Assembly (NCBI GenBank): GCA_965267535.1
Contig: OZ254082.1
Coordinates: 930,001-994,000, forward strand
Direction: 5' to 3'
DNA from: CAXBNB01 sp965267535
Lineage (GTDB): Bacteria > Bacteroidota > Bacteroidia > Cytophagales > Cyclobacteriaceae
DNA length: 64,000 nt
A program made the position numbers and the translations under genes. The notes beneath the pieces are model-generated. The model was not told the DNA's origin. It saw only the letters and a program-made list of their open reading frames with translations, and did not search any database. Positions 43,634 to 52,225 of this stretch are shown in pieces. Position 1 is the first letter of the stretch, and the number at the start of each line of letters is the position of its first letter.

Positions 43634-44473
43634 TTATAATTCTACACCACAGTTGTGGCAGTAGTTGTCAGTAGGTTGCAGGTCATCGATCTGACACTCG
43701 TGGCAAACTATCTTTTCGTTCGAAACATTATTGTTGGCTTTTACCATTTCGCTGGTTACAATACCTGTAGGTACGGCTATGATTGCGTAACCTATAATCA
43801 TCAGCATGGAAGCCACGAGTTGGCCCAGCCAGGTTTGCGGGGCTATGTCGCCATATCCCACAGTAGTGATCGTTACGATAGACCAATAAATGCTTCTTGG
43901 TATGCTTGTAAAGCCGTTTTCATTGCCCTCTATGAGGTACATAAGTGTGCCCAGTATACATACTGTACAGAGAATAGTGCCTAAAAAAACGATGATTTTG
44001 TGTCGGCTTTGATAAAGGGCCGTACCGAGTTGGTTGGCACCTCCCATAAAGTGAGTTAACTTCAAAACCCTAAAAACTCTGATAAGTCGTATCGATCGGA
44101 TGATGGCCAGCGAGTGAGTGCCATCGAAAAACAATCCGATGTAGGTGGGAAACAAAGACAGCAAATCCACAATTCCCATAAAACTGAAAATGTATTTGAA
44201 TGGCTTTTTGGAGGAAATAATCCGAGCCAGATACTCTATAGTAAATAGCACTGTGAGTATCCACTCAGCTACTCTCAATTCAAAGCCAAAGTGGGCATAG
44301 ATTTCTGCTACACTTTCGAGCATAATCAAAAGCACGCTGGTAAGGATGGCACAGAGGAGGGCTATATCGAATATTCTGCCCGCTCGGGTGTTGATGCCAA
44401 AAATCACACGGTAAAGCTGCTGCCTAAGCGGCTCAAAATGGATGAATATTTTAAGAGTTTCTTTTAAAGACAT
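43634..44473 (-). CDS. Voltage-gated-type potassium channel with C-terminal zinc-ribbon
   Basis: The 279-residue protein has six membrane segments. Its S4 helix carries arginines at 126, 129, 132 and 135 (IRSIRLIRVFRVLKLT), and the pore has the selectivity filter TTVGYGD at 203-209. After S6 there is a short cytoplasmic tail ending in two CxxC pairs (C257, C260, C272, C275) that look like a zinc ribbon. The channel part is a standard Kv-like monomer. The ribbon is an unusual addition and may hold a metal or mediate assembly. Its neighbours on the reverse strand show no link to ion transport. Confidence 0.92.
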   Translation of the reverse strand: MSLKETLKIFIHFEPLRQQLYRVIFGINTRAGRIFDIALLCAILTSVLLIMLESVAEIYAHFGFELRVAEWILTVLFTIEYLARIISSKKPFKYIFSFMGIVDLLSLFPTYIGLFFDGTHSLAIIRSIRLIRVFRVLKLTHFMGGANQLGTALYQSRHKIIVFLGTILCTVCILGTLMYLIEGNENGFTSIPRSIYWSIVTITTVGYGDIAPQTWLGQLVASMLMIIGYAIIAVPTGIVTSEMVKANNNVSNEKIVCHECQIDDLQPTDNYCHNCGVEL

Positions 44474-44617
44474 AGATAAGTCACGTAGCAGGTTAGCTGA
44501 CTAATTTAATAAAAATGTAGCACAACCAGTTGCCCGGATAAAATACGCCGAATACCTACTATTCAGTTTCGGAGGTTTAGGCCGTTTGCAGGCAAAATTC
44601 TTGCCACTCAGACAGGG

Positions 44618-45253
44618 TTAGTGACTTTCTTTTAGCAGCTCAGGAAACTTTTTCTTAAACCGGTTGAGTCTGGGTATGGATACCTTCATTACGTAGGGAT
44701 TGTAGGGGTTTCTGCGTTCGTAATCCTGATGATAGTCTTCCGCCTTGTAGAATACTTTGAACGGTACTACTTCGGTTACTATTTTTAGCTCTGTGCCAAA
44801 CATTCCCGAATCGTACAATTCCTGAATATAGTCTTCAACCTGTTTTTTTTCGGTTTCGTTTTGGTAAAAAATCATAGACCGGTACTGAGGGCCATAGTCG
44901 GGTCCCTGTCGATTAGGTGTGGTAGGGTCGTGTGACCCGAAAAACACTTTTACCAATGTTTTGTAAGAAACCACATTTGGATCATAATAAACCTCTACGG
45001 CTTCTGCATGGCGTGTTTTTCCTGCGCTCACGGCTTCATACGTAGGATTCTTTTTGCTGCCACCGGAATAGCCGGAATATACCTCTTCTACTCCCTTTAC
45101 ACTTTCAAATATGGCCTCTACGCACCAAAAGCAACCGCTGGCAAAGTAGGCTCTGCTGTATTTGCTCAAGTCTTTTTCCTGAGGAGTGTTGCTGTTGCAG
45201 GCCAGAGATAGCACCATCAACAGGGCGATGAGTATGTATTTGTTCGTTTGCAT
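44618..45253 (-). CDS. msrA: Peptide methionine sulfoxide reductase MsrA, lipoprotein
   Basis: MsrA reduces methionine-S-sulfoxide in proteins. The 211-residue protein has a lipoprotein signal ending LSLAC (Cys19), then the catalytic GCFWC with the nucleophile at Cys41, and VEEVYSGYSGGSKKNPTYEA and PQYRSMIFY. Lipidation suggests it repairs oxidised envelope proteins instead of cytosolic ones. No distal recycling cysteine is seen after the GCFWC pair. A -7-like promoter lies 34 bases upstream. Confidence 0.93.
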   Translation of the reverse strand: MQTNKYILIALLMVLSLACNSNTPQEKDLSKYSRAYFASGCFWCVEAIFESVKGVEEVYSGYSGGSKKNPTYEAVSAGKTRHAEAVEVYYDPNVVSYKTLVKVFFGSHDPTTPNRQGPDYGPQYRSMIFYQNETEKKQVEDYIQELYDSGMFGTELKIVTEVVPFKVFYKAEDYHQDYERRNPYNPYVMKVSIPRLNRFKKKFPELLKESH

Positions 45254-45286
45254 AGTGTAGCGTCTATTTGTTGGTCAAAGTTTTGC

Positions 45287-45294
45287 CAAAAGTA
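45287..45294 (-). promoter_or_regulatory. Candidate -7 element for msrA
   Basis: On the reverse strand this reads TACTTTTG, an exact TAnnTTTG match. The upstream stretch is T-rich (GTTTT) at about the -33 position, 34 bases before the msrA ATG. Confidence 0.5.
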
Positions 45295-45324
45295 ATCAAA
45301 TCGTTTGCCAGAAAAAACGACGAA

Positions 45325-45345
45325 ACGGGTATATATAGTTCCCGT
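45325..45345 (-). terminator. Weak hairpin after glutaryl-CoA dehydrogenase gene
   Basis: On the reverse strand, ACGGG and CCCGT pair around an 11-base AT-rich loop, then a short spacer and six T follow. The stem is short, so this is only a possible terminator. It could equally be part of the msrA promoter region. Confidence 0.3.
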
Positions 45346-45391
45346 AGCAGCAGATTTACCCCGGTCTTATCTGACGCGACAAGAGTATCGG

Positions 45392-46594
45392 CTATTTAAA
45401 AGCCGGTATGCCCGTAATTTCATGCCCCAGTATGAGCAGGTGGATATCGTGTGTGCCCTCATAGGTAATCACTGACTCCAGATTCATCATGTGTCGCATC
45501 ATAGGAAACTCGCCTGTGATGCCCATAGCACCGTGCACCTGTCTGGCTTCCCGTGCTATGTTAAGCGCCGTTTCTACAGCATTTCGTTTAGCCATCGATA
45601 TTTGTGCAGTAGTGGCTTTTCCCTCGTTCATCATTTTACCCAGTTTCCAGTTTAGCAGCTGGGCTTTTGTAATCTCGGTTAGCATTTCAGCTAGTTTTTT
45701 TTGTACCAGCTGAAACGAACCAATGGGCTTGTCAAACTGTATGCGCTCGCTGGCGTAGCGACGTGCTGCATCGTAGCAGTCCATAGCTGCACCTATGGTA
45801 CCCCAGGCAATACCGTATCGGGCAGAGTCCAGGCAATTCATAGGGGCGCCCAATCCGTTCTTGCCGGGAAGAAGGTTTTCTTTCGGTACTTTCACATTGT
45901 CAAACACCAATTCGCCTGTGCAGCTTGCTCTCAGCGACCACTTATTGTGGGTGGTAGGAGTAGAAAAACCTTCCATACCCCGCTCTACAATGAGGCCGTG
46001 TATGCGGTCGTTTTCGTCTTTGGCCCATACTACGGCTATATCGGCTTCTGGTGCATTCGAAATCCACATTTTAGCACCATTTAGCAGGTAGTGATCGCCC
46101 ATGTCTTTGTAGCGGGTAGTCATACCCGAGGGGTTAGATCCATGATCCGGTTCTGTCAGGCCAAAGCAACCGAGCATCTGGCCGGAAGCCAGCTTGGGTA
46201 AGTATTTTTTGCGCTGCTCTTCCGACCCAAATTTGTAGATAGGAAACATGACCAGTGACCCCTGTACAGATGCTGTAGATCGCATGCCCGAATCGCCGCG
46301 TTCGATCTCCTGCATGATGAGGCCATAAGAGATATAGTCTAAATCGCCCCCGCCATAGGTAGCAGGCAGGGTAGGACCAAAAGCTCCGACTTCACCAAAC
46401 TTGCGTACTATTTCTACCGGAAAGTGATTTTTTTCAGCCCAGTCTTCGATGTAAGGAGTGATTTCTTTTTTTACAAAAGCTCGAATAGATGCCCGAATAA
46501 GTTTTTGCTCTTCTGTAAGCAGGTCGTCAATTTCATAGAAATCGGGTGATTCGAACCTATCGTTAAATGCATTTCGAGTCGTGTTGTTGTCCAT
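45392..46594 (-). CDS. Acyl-CoA dehydrogenase, glutaryl-CoA dehydrogenase type
   Basis: The 400-residue flavoenzyme has GCFGLTEPDHGSNPSGMTTR, the FAD/substrate segment ARYGIAWGTIGAAMDCYDAA and the C-terminal MRHMMNLESVITYEGTHDIH, whose YEGTHD supplies the catalytic glutamate (Glu379). The CLDSARYGIAWG pattern places it in the glutaryl-CoA dehydrogenase group, which oxidises and decarboxylates glutaryl-CoA to crotonyl-CoA in lysine and tryptophan breakdown. No other genes of the pathway are in the window. Confidence 0.92.
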   Translation of the reverse strand: MDNNTTRNAFNDRFESPDFYEIDDLLTEEQKLIRASIRAFVKKEITPYIEDWAEKNHFPVEIVRKFGEVGAFGPTLPATYGGGDLDYISYGLIMQEIERGDSGMRSTASVQGSLVMFPIYKFGSEEQRKKYLPKLASGQMLGCFGLTEPDHGSNPSGMTTRYKDMGDHYLLNGAKMWISNAPEADIAVVWAKDENDRIHGLIVERGMEGFSTPTTHNKWSLRASCTGELVFDNVKVPKENLLPGKNGLGAPMNCLDSARYGIAWGTIGAAMDCYDAARRYASERIQFDKPIGSFQLVQKKLAEMLTEITKAQLLNWKLGKMMNEGKATTAQISMAKRNAVETALNIAREARQVHGAMGITGEFPMMRHMMNLESVITYEGTHDIHLLILGHEITGIPAFK

Positions 46595-46629
46595 AGTAGA
46601 GAGGTTTTGTGGATAGTTATGGCTTTGAG

Positions 46630-46637
46630 CAAATTTA
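46630..46637 (-). promoter_or_regulatory. Candidate -7 element for glutaryl-CoA dehydrogenase gene
   Basis: On the reverse strand this reads TAAATTTG, matching TAnnTTTG, 35 bases before the ATG. No matching -33 element was found. Confidence 0.4.
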
Positions 46638-46728
46638 CGTGTAATTTAGTTCTTGCGATAGAGAGATATTACGGCTTATTTGTCCATACTCTGTATCTAC
46701 TGAAAGTAATATACTCAAGGAAAGGGAT

Positions 46729-48570
46729 TTGAAAAAGGCTATAGCAATCATAGTAATGGGAATTTGTAGCATGTCGTCGTTGCATGCTCAAGATGGGCAA
46801 GCGAAAAAGACTTATTATGACGAAGCTAAAACGGTATTGAAGGAACAATACTACGTGAACGATACTCTGGACAACAAACTCCAGGGAAAATACACTTCTT
46901 TTTTTGTGTCGGGTTCGCTCAAGTCAGAAGGCAATTATAAAAACAACCTGGCTTCCGGCATGTGGAAATACTACTATGAAAATGGCAAGCCGAAAATGGA
47001 GGGGGCTTTTGAGCTGGGCAAAACACACGGCACATGGATATACTACTATGAAAACGGAGGCAAGCGCTCTGAAGGATTGCTGGAAGACAACAAAAAAACA
47101 GGAGAGTGGATTTACTACTTTGAAAATGGAAATATAAAAAGCAGGGGAGATTATCAAAACGATGTAAGAGAAGGAATATGGAATTATTTCTATGAAGATG
47201 GTACGCTCAAAGCACAGGCGTTTTACCAGGCAGGTAAGGGCACTTATACTGAGTTTTACCCTTCGGGAAAACTTAAAATGAAAGGGCTAAATAAGCTTGG
47301 AAAGAGTGATAGCTTATGGACATACTATTATGAAACAGGAGAAAAACTAGCAGATGGCTACTATAAAAATGGTTTGAAAACCGGCCCCTGGAGTTATTAC
47401 TACAAAAATGGAAACGTGTCTTCTCAGGGAGGCTATGAAAACGGTAGTACGGTGGGCAATTGGATTTACTACTACGAAGATGGTTCTAAGAGTGCCGAAG
47501 GCATACAAAAAGCCGGACAGAAAGACGGTTACTGGAACCTCTACTTTCAATCGGGTGAAATAAAAGGGACAGGAGAGTACGAGCAGGGAACCGGCCCGTA
47601 CAGGGAATACTACAGCAGTGGAAAGCTGCGAGTAGTAGGCTACTACAGAAAGGGGCTTTCGGACGGCACGTGGACTTATTACGATGAAAACGGCGATATA
47701 GAAGGAGTGGCCGAGTTTAAAAAAGGGGTAGGAGACTATGTGGGGTATTATAGTACCGGAGCGAAAAAGATGGAAGGAAAAGTAGCCAACGATAAAAAAA
47801 TAGGAGAATGGAAGCTCTACAAACCCAACGGGGAATTAGCGGGCTCTTACTTTCCACTCTATGAGGAAGAAAAGCCCGTTTTTTTAACCTCAGAAACCAT
47901 AGCAGAGGCGGGAGAACTGAGAAAAAAATACGACAAACCGGACTACCGTTTTAAAAGTAGAAGTCTGCGATATTTCACGCCGGTTATCAACGAGTACAAA
48001 GGTGTGATATTTTCCGCCAACCCTTTGCTTGCACCTCTCGGTCAGTTGCCGTTCAGTCTGGAATACTATATGCAGGAACGTCTGGGGTACGAACTCACAT
48101 ACACCTACCTGAGAAATCCTTTTTTTGAAAAAGAAGAAGAAATAGAGTTGCACAAACTGTATAACCGTGGCAATGCCTTCAGCGTGAGGCAAAAATTTTA
48201 CAGTCCAGACGGAAGGTTCGGTATGGTGTATCTGGCGCATGAATTGGGTTATAGACTACAGGATCATTATGTGAATGTGCAAGATGCTACAGAACCTACA
48301 GAGATAAATCGTGTGGGAGCTGGCGAGTCGCGCATGCATTACGCCATCACATTGGGCACGCGCATTATGCGAAATCCCGGCAATGCGGGTTTTGGTCTCG
48401 ATGTATTTGCTGGTGTAGGTATTGGCAGGCGCAGCTACCAAGCCAATTATTCGGATACTGAATATGATAAGCATTTTGAGACACTACGAAAATCTAAAAC
48501 CTATATTCCGGTAGTTGTAGGACTTACGTTTGGGTATTTGGGTACTCGCAAGCGAGAATATTATCCGTGA
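46729..48570 (+). CDS. Secreted YwqK/MORN-variant repeat protein, TTG start
   Basis: The 613-residue protein has a signal peptide (MKKAIAIIVMGICSMSSLHA), if the TTG at 46729 is the start. The next ATG is inside the signal peptide and would remove its basic start. Residues ~60-390 contain about fourteen ~23-residue repeats of the WxYYYENGxxxxEGxYxxGxxxG type (YwqK/MORN variant). The last ~180 residues include strands such as LGYELTYTYLRNPFFEKEE and LDVFAGVGIGRRSYQAN, suggesting an outer-membrane barrel. Such repeat proteins are common in Bacteroidota surface proteins of unknown role. Confidence 0.85.
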   Translation: MKKAIAIIVMGICSMSSLHAQDGQAKKTYYDEAKTVLKEQYYVNDTLDNKLQGKYTSFFVSGSLKSEGNYKNNLASGMWKYYYENGKPKMEGAFELGKTHGTWIYYYENGGKRSEGLLEDNKKTGEWIYYFENGNIKSRGDYQNDVREGIWNYFYEDGTLKAQAFYQAGKGTYTEFYPSGKLKMKGLNKLGKSDSLWTYYYETGEKLADGYYKNGLKTGPWSYYYKNGNVSSQGGYENGSTVGNWIYYYEDGSKSAEGIQKAGQKDGYWNLYFQSGEIKGTGEYEQGTGPYREYYSSGKLRVVGYYRKGLSDGTWTYYDENGDIEGVAEFKKGVGDYVGYYSTGAKKMEGKVANDKKIGEWKLYKPNGELAGSYFPLYEEEKPVFLTSETIAEAGELRKKYDKPDYRFKSRSLRYFTPVINEYKGVIFSANPLLAPLGQLPFSLEYYMQERLGYELTYTYLRNPFFEKEEEIELHKLYNRGNAFSVRQKFYSPDGRFGMVYLAHELGYRLQDHYVNVQDATEPTEINRVGAGESRMHYAITLGTRIMRNPGNAGFGLDVFAGVGIGRRSYQANYSDTEYDKHFETLRKSKTYIPVVVGLTFGYLGTRKREYYP

Positions 48571-48718
48571 AAAACAGTATAAAATAAGTGTATTTTGAGG
48601 CTGAAGGCCTGGTTTTGTGCAGTTGATGGCACAATACAGTGTTTTTTGAGCAAAATAATGATGGTTTTTGCACCTGATACCGCCCAACTTGCGGTTGACT
48701 AAACTACTATAAAACTGT

Positions 48719-51700
48719 ATGAAAAAAAGAATAGCAAACTACGGGTATTGCCTGGCCCTGCTATGTGCAATGGCATCCTGTTCTGCTACAAAAGAGCAGC
48801 CACAAACAGAGGATCAGGCAGGCGAAGACAAATTTGCCGATCATATCCGAAAAACAGAAGCGCTCACCCCGCAAGAGCAGCAGGCCGCATTTAAGTTACC
48901 TCCCGGATTTGAAATCCAGCTATTTGCTTCCGAACCTCTTATTGGCAAACCCATCAATATGGCTTTTGATGCCCGCGGACGCCTTTGGGTCTCTCAATCC
49001 TACGAGTATCCGTTTGCCAGCAGTGGTGTGGGCAAGGATAAAATTTCTATACTGGAAGACACTGACGGAGACGGTACTGCTGATGTTATTACAGATTTTG
49101 CCGATTCGCTAAACATTCCCATAGGAGTAATGCCTGTACAAGGAGGAGCATTGACTTATAGTATTCCCAATGTTTATTTTCTGGCCGATCATGATGGAGA
49201 TGACAAAGTAGATGAGAGGCGTGTGGTGTTGAGTGGGTTTGAGTACAAAGACACACACGGCATGATCAATAATTTTTTCAGAGGATTAGACGGTTGGGTG
49301 CATGCTTCGCATGGCTTTGCCAATACATCGCAGGTAACTACGCGCCGAGGAAAGGTGCTAAAAATGCATTCCGGCAATACTTTTCGATTTAGAGAAGACG
49401 GTAGCGATGTGCAATTTACCACCACCGGCAGGGTCAATCCTTTTGGCTATGCATACGACGAAATGGGATACCTCTACTCAGTAGACTGTCATACCAGTCC
49501 CATATATCAACTCATAAGAGGAGCAGATTATCCGCATTTTGGAAAGAAACCTACAGGGATAGGATTTGGACCATCGTCGGCCATCAAAAATCAGCGAGGA
49601 GCTACAGCCCTGGCGGGTTTGCAGTACTATATCGCTCAGCATTTTCCGGAGCAATACCAAAATAGCTTCTACTATGGTGATGTAGTAAAATGTAAAGTTT
49701 ACCGCAGTACGATGGAGAAAAAAGGCACTACAGCTTACATTACTCAGGAAGAGGATTTTATTTCCACAGACGACCCCTGGTTTCGACCTGTGGATGTAAA
49801 AATAGGTCCTGATGGAGCGTTGTACATAGCGGATTTTTACAACCGAATAATTGGTCATTATGAAGTGCCGCTTGATCATCCGGGCAGAGACAGAGAACGA
49901 GGCAGAATATGGCGCATAGTATATACCGGCGAGGAATCTACAGCCAAGCCCGAGCATACCGACTGGACAAAGGCCGGGCTGGAAGAGCTGGTATCTAACC
50001 TCGGCCATACCAACCTTCCATTGCGTACGCTGATTGCTGATCAGATTTATAGCCGTTTTGGTCAGCAGGCTGCACCACTTTTGAAAAGTACGCTCCGCAA
50101 CGGGAGTTCCACACCTCAGCGAGTGCAGGCGCTTTGGCTGCTGTACAGGTTGCAGGCGCTTGAGGATAGCGAACTGGGGCAAATGCTGAATCAAAGCAGT
50201 GATACCTTGAAAGTGCATGCTTTGCGAGTGATGTTTGAGTACCCCTCGGTGGATGAAGCACTCTTGAGACAAACGCGGAAGTTTGTGGAAAGAAAACAAC
50301 CCGACCTGGTACGCGCAGCTGCTATGGTTTTATCCAAAAATCCATCACCCGAGCAACTGACTATACTGCTGGAGGCACAGCAGAAGGTACCGGAAGAAGA
50401 TACGCATCTGGTGTATGTCTTTCGGCAGGCGCTTCGGGATCATTTGTACAATGATGATATTTTTAATTATGCACTCAATAGAACATGGTCGCAACCCCAT
50501 ACAGAGTCTTTGGTAGATATCGCTTTGGGGATTGACTCTCCTCTGGCCGCACAGTGTATACTTAACTATGTAGAGTCAGGAGCTGATATATCAGATAACT
50601 ATTTAAAACGTTTGGCGGAGCATGCCATACAGTTTTTGTCAGTAGACAAAATCCCCCGATTGGTGGAGATAGCTAAAAAAAGAACAGCAGCAGACATGGA
50701 CAATCAATTTCGTTTGTATCAGGTTATGCGTGGAGGCTTGAGCAGGCAGAAAAGAAACGAACCCCGGGCTATGCGTAGCTGGGCTTTGGGACTAGTCGAC
50801 CGCTTTATTGGCACTCGCGAAGCAATAGCCAATTACTGGCAACCCGAAGCACTCGAAAAAGCAGTATACCGGCACAATCCCTGGCAGATCACTACTTTGG
50901 AGGGAGGTCAAGCGGTGCTTGCCAGCGGTAATATAGAGCATGAAAAGACTATGAGTGTACTTCGCTCGCCCGTATTTAGTATTCCGGAGCAGCTTGCTTT
51001 TTCCTTGTTTGGACACAAAGGCAAGGATGATGATCCGACCACCCATACCAACAAAGTAGAGCTGGTACTGGCAGACACGGATGAGGTAGTGCACCTTCAG
51101 GCTATTGATGCAGAAGGTTTTAACAAAAAAATAGTATGGAACAACCCGGAAACAAAAGGGAAAAAAGGTTACTTACGTCTTACAGACGGGTCTGCAGCCC
51201 AAGGGCGATATGTAGCCATATCCCAACCTACTCCGGCAGTTGTAAACTTGCCTTCAGTTAGTCCATCGGCTATATCGGATCGGCAGGTATTTGCTGCTCA
51301 GGTCATCAAAAACTTCAGAGCAAATCACAAGGCAAGTCAGCTGACAAACCTCCTGAAACAACCGGGGCTCGATTATCCGGTGAAAGTGGCCATACTCGAT
51401 GCGCTTTTGGAGCTAGACAATCGTTACCTGACCATGGCACAGGAAATACTGGCTGATGATAATACCAGGCCCCACCTGATACGCCCTGTTGTAGAGTTGG
51501 TAGCACGAACGCAAAGCCCGAAAGCTATTGGCATATTGAGAGAAGCATTGCAGGGCAAACCGTATTCGGTGCAGCGCAGTGTAGCGGAAGCCATGGCCCA
51601 ATCAGTTCAGGGTATAGATCAACTACTCCTGGCAGTAGCAAAAGTAGAAGTAGTGCCACGAGTGTTGTTGGAAAACAAGGTGAAGGAGTACCTGACGGCA

Positions 51701-52222
51701 ACCGCATCAGATGAACAAAAAGAGCGCTATGCGTCGGTGATAGCCAATGTAAAAAAGCCTGAGGAAGCTGTACAAAAAATGATAGACGAGCGCATGAGCA
51801 AATTTGTACTAAGAGCAGAAAGCGCAGCTCGAGGGAGTGATGTTTTTGTGCAAAACTGTGCGCCATGCCATCAAATGGGAGGTAAAGGTGGCCTGATAGG
51901 ACCTCAGCTCGACGGAATAGGCAACTGGGGGGCACATGCCCTTACTGAAAAAATCCTTGATCCAAATAGAAATATTTCCAAGGCATTTATCAATTACAAC
52001 ATAAAACTAAAAGACGGTTCGTTTAAAACAGGGCTTCTTCGTAGGGAAGAGGGCGCGTTGGTGGTGTTTGCCAATGCAGCCGGACAGGAGTTTTCCATCC
52101 CCAAAGCACAAATAGCCGAGCAAAAGCCTACGGCTACTACACTCATGCCCGACCAATTTGGGGAATCTATACCGGAAGACGATTTTTATGCCTTGCTTAA
52201 TTACTTACTCACACAACGATAG
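48719..52222 (+). CDS. PVC-type heme-binding CxxCH lipoprotein with dehydrogenase-like propeller and HEAT-like repeats
   Basis: The 1167-residue protein has a lipoprotein signal (MKKRIANYGYCLALLCAMASC, Cys21). Next comes a large propeller domain of the membrane-bound dehydrogenase type with GFEIQLFASEPLIGKPINMA, AFDARGRLWVSQSYEYPF and DGALYIADFYNRIIGHYEVP. Middle residues (~420-760) look HEAT-like. The C-terminal c-type cytochrome domain has CAPCH at Cys1047-His1051 and GGLIGPQLDGIGNWG. Such proteins are thought to oxidise sugars or other substrates at the outer membrane. The FG-GAP gene follows 3 bases later, implying an operon. Confidence 0.9.
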   Translation: MKKRIANYGYCLALLCAMASCSATKEQPQTEDQAGEDKFADHIRKTEALTPQEQQAAFKLPPGFEIQLFASEPLIGKPINMAFDARGRLWVSQSYEYPFASSGVGKDKISILEDTDGDGTADVITDFADSLNIPIGVMPVQGGALTYSIPNVYFLADHDGDDKVDERRVVLSGFEYKDTHGMINNFFRGLDGWVHASHGFANTSQVTTRRGKVLKMHSGNTFRFREDGSDVQFTTTGRVNPFGYAYDEMGYLYSVDCHTSPIYQLIRGADYPHFGKKPTGIGFGPSSAIKNQRGATALAGLQYYIAQHFPEQYQNSFYYGDVVKCKVYRSTMEKKGTTAYITQEEDFISTDDPWFRPVDVKIGPDGALYIADFYNRIIGHYEVPLDHPGRDRERGRIWRIVYTGEESTAKPEHTDWTKAGLEELVSNLGHTNLPLRTLIADQIYSRFGQQAAPLLKSTLRNGSSTPQRVQALWLLYRLQALEDSELGQMLNQSSDTLKVHALRVMFEYPSVDEALLRQTRKFVERKQPDLVRAAAMVLSKNPSPEQLTILLEAQQKVPEEDTHLVYVFRQALRDHLYNDDIFNYALNRTWSQPHTESLVDIALGIDSPLAAQCILNYVESGADISDNYLKRLAEHAIQFLSVDKIPRLVEIAKKRTAADMDNQFRLYQVMRGGLSRQKRNEPRAMRSWALGLVDRFIGTREAIANYWQPEALEKAVYRHNPWQITTLEGGQAVLASGNIEHEKTMSVLRSPVFSIPEQLAFSLFGHKGKDDDPTTHTNKVELVLADTDEVVHLQAIDAEGFNKKIVWNNPETKGKKGYLRLTDGSAAQGRYVAISQPTPAVVNLPSVSPSAISDRQVFAAQVIKNFRANHKASQLTNLLKQPGLDYPVKVAILDALLELDNRYLTMAQEILADDNTRPHLIRPVVELVARTQSPKAIGILREALQGKPYSVQRSVAEAMAQSVQGIDQLLLAVAKVEVVPRVLLENKVKEYLTATASDEQKERYASVIANVKKPEEAVQKMIDERMSKFVLRAESAARGSDVFVQNCAPCHQMGGKGGLIGPQLDGIGNWGAHALTEKILDPNRNISKAFINYNIKLKDGSFKTGLLRREEGALVVFANAAGQEFSIPKAQIAEQKPTATTLMPDQFGESIPEDDFYALLNYLLTQR

Positions 52223-52225
52223 AAA

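Noticed and set aside
48619..48640. TGTGC/GCACA hairpin upstream of the heme-binding lipoprotein as a riboswitch
   Set aside because: The stem is short and isolated, and no known riboswitch layout was recognised.
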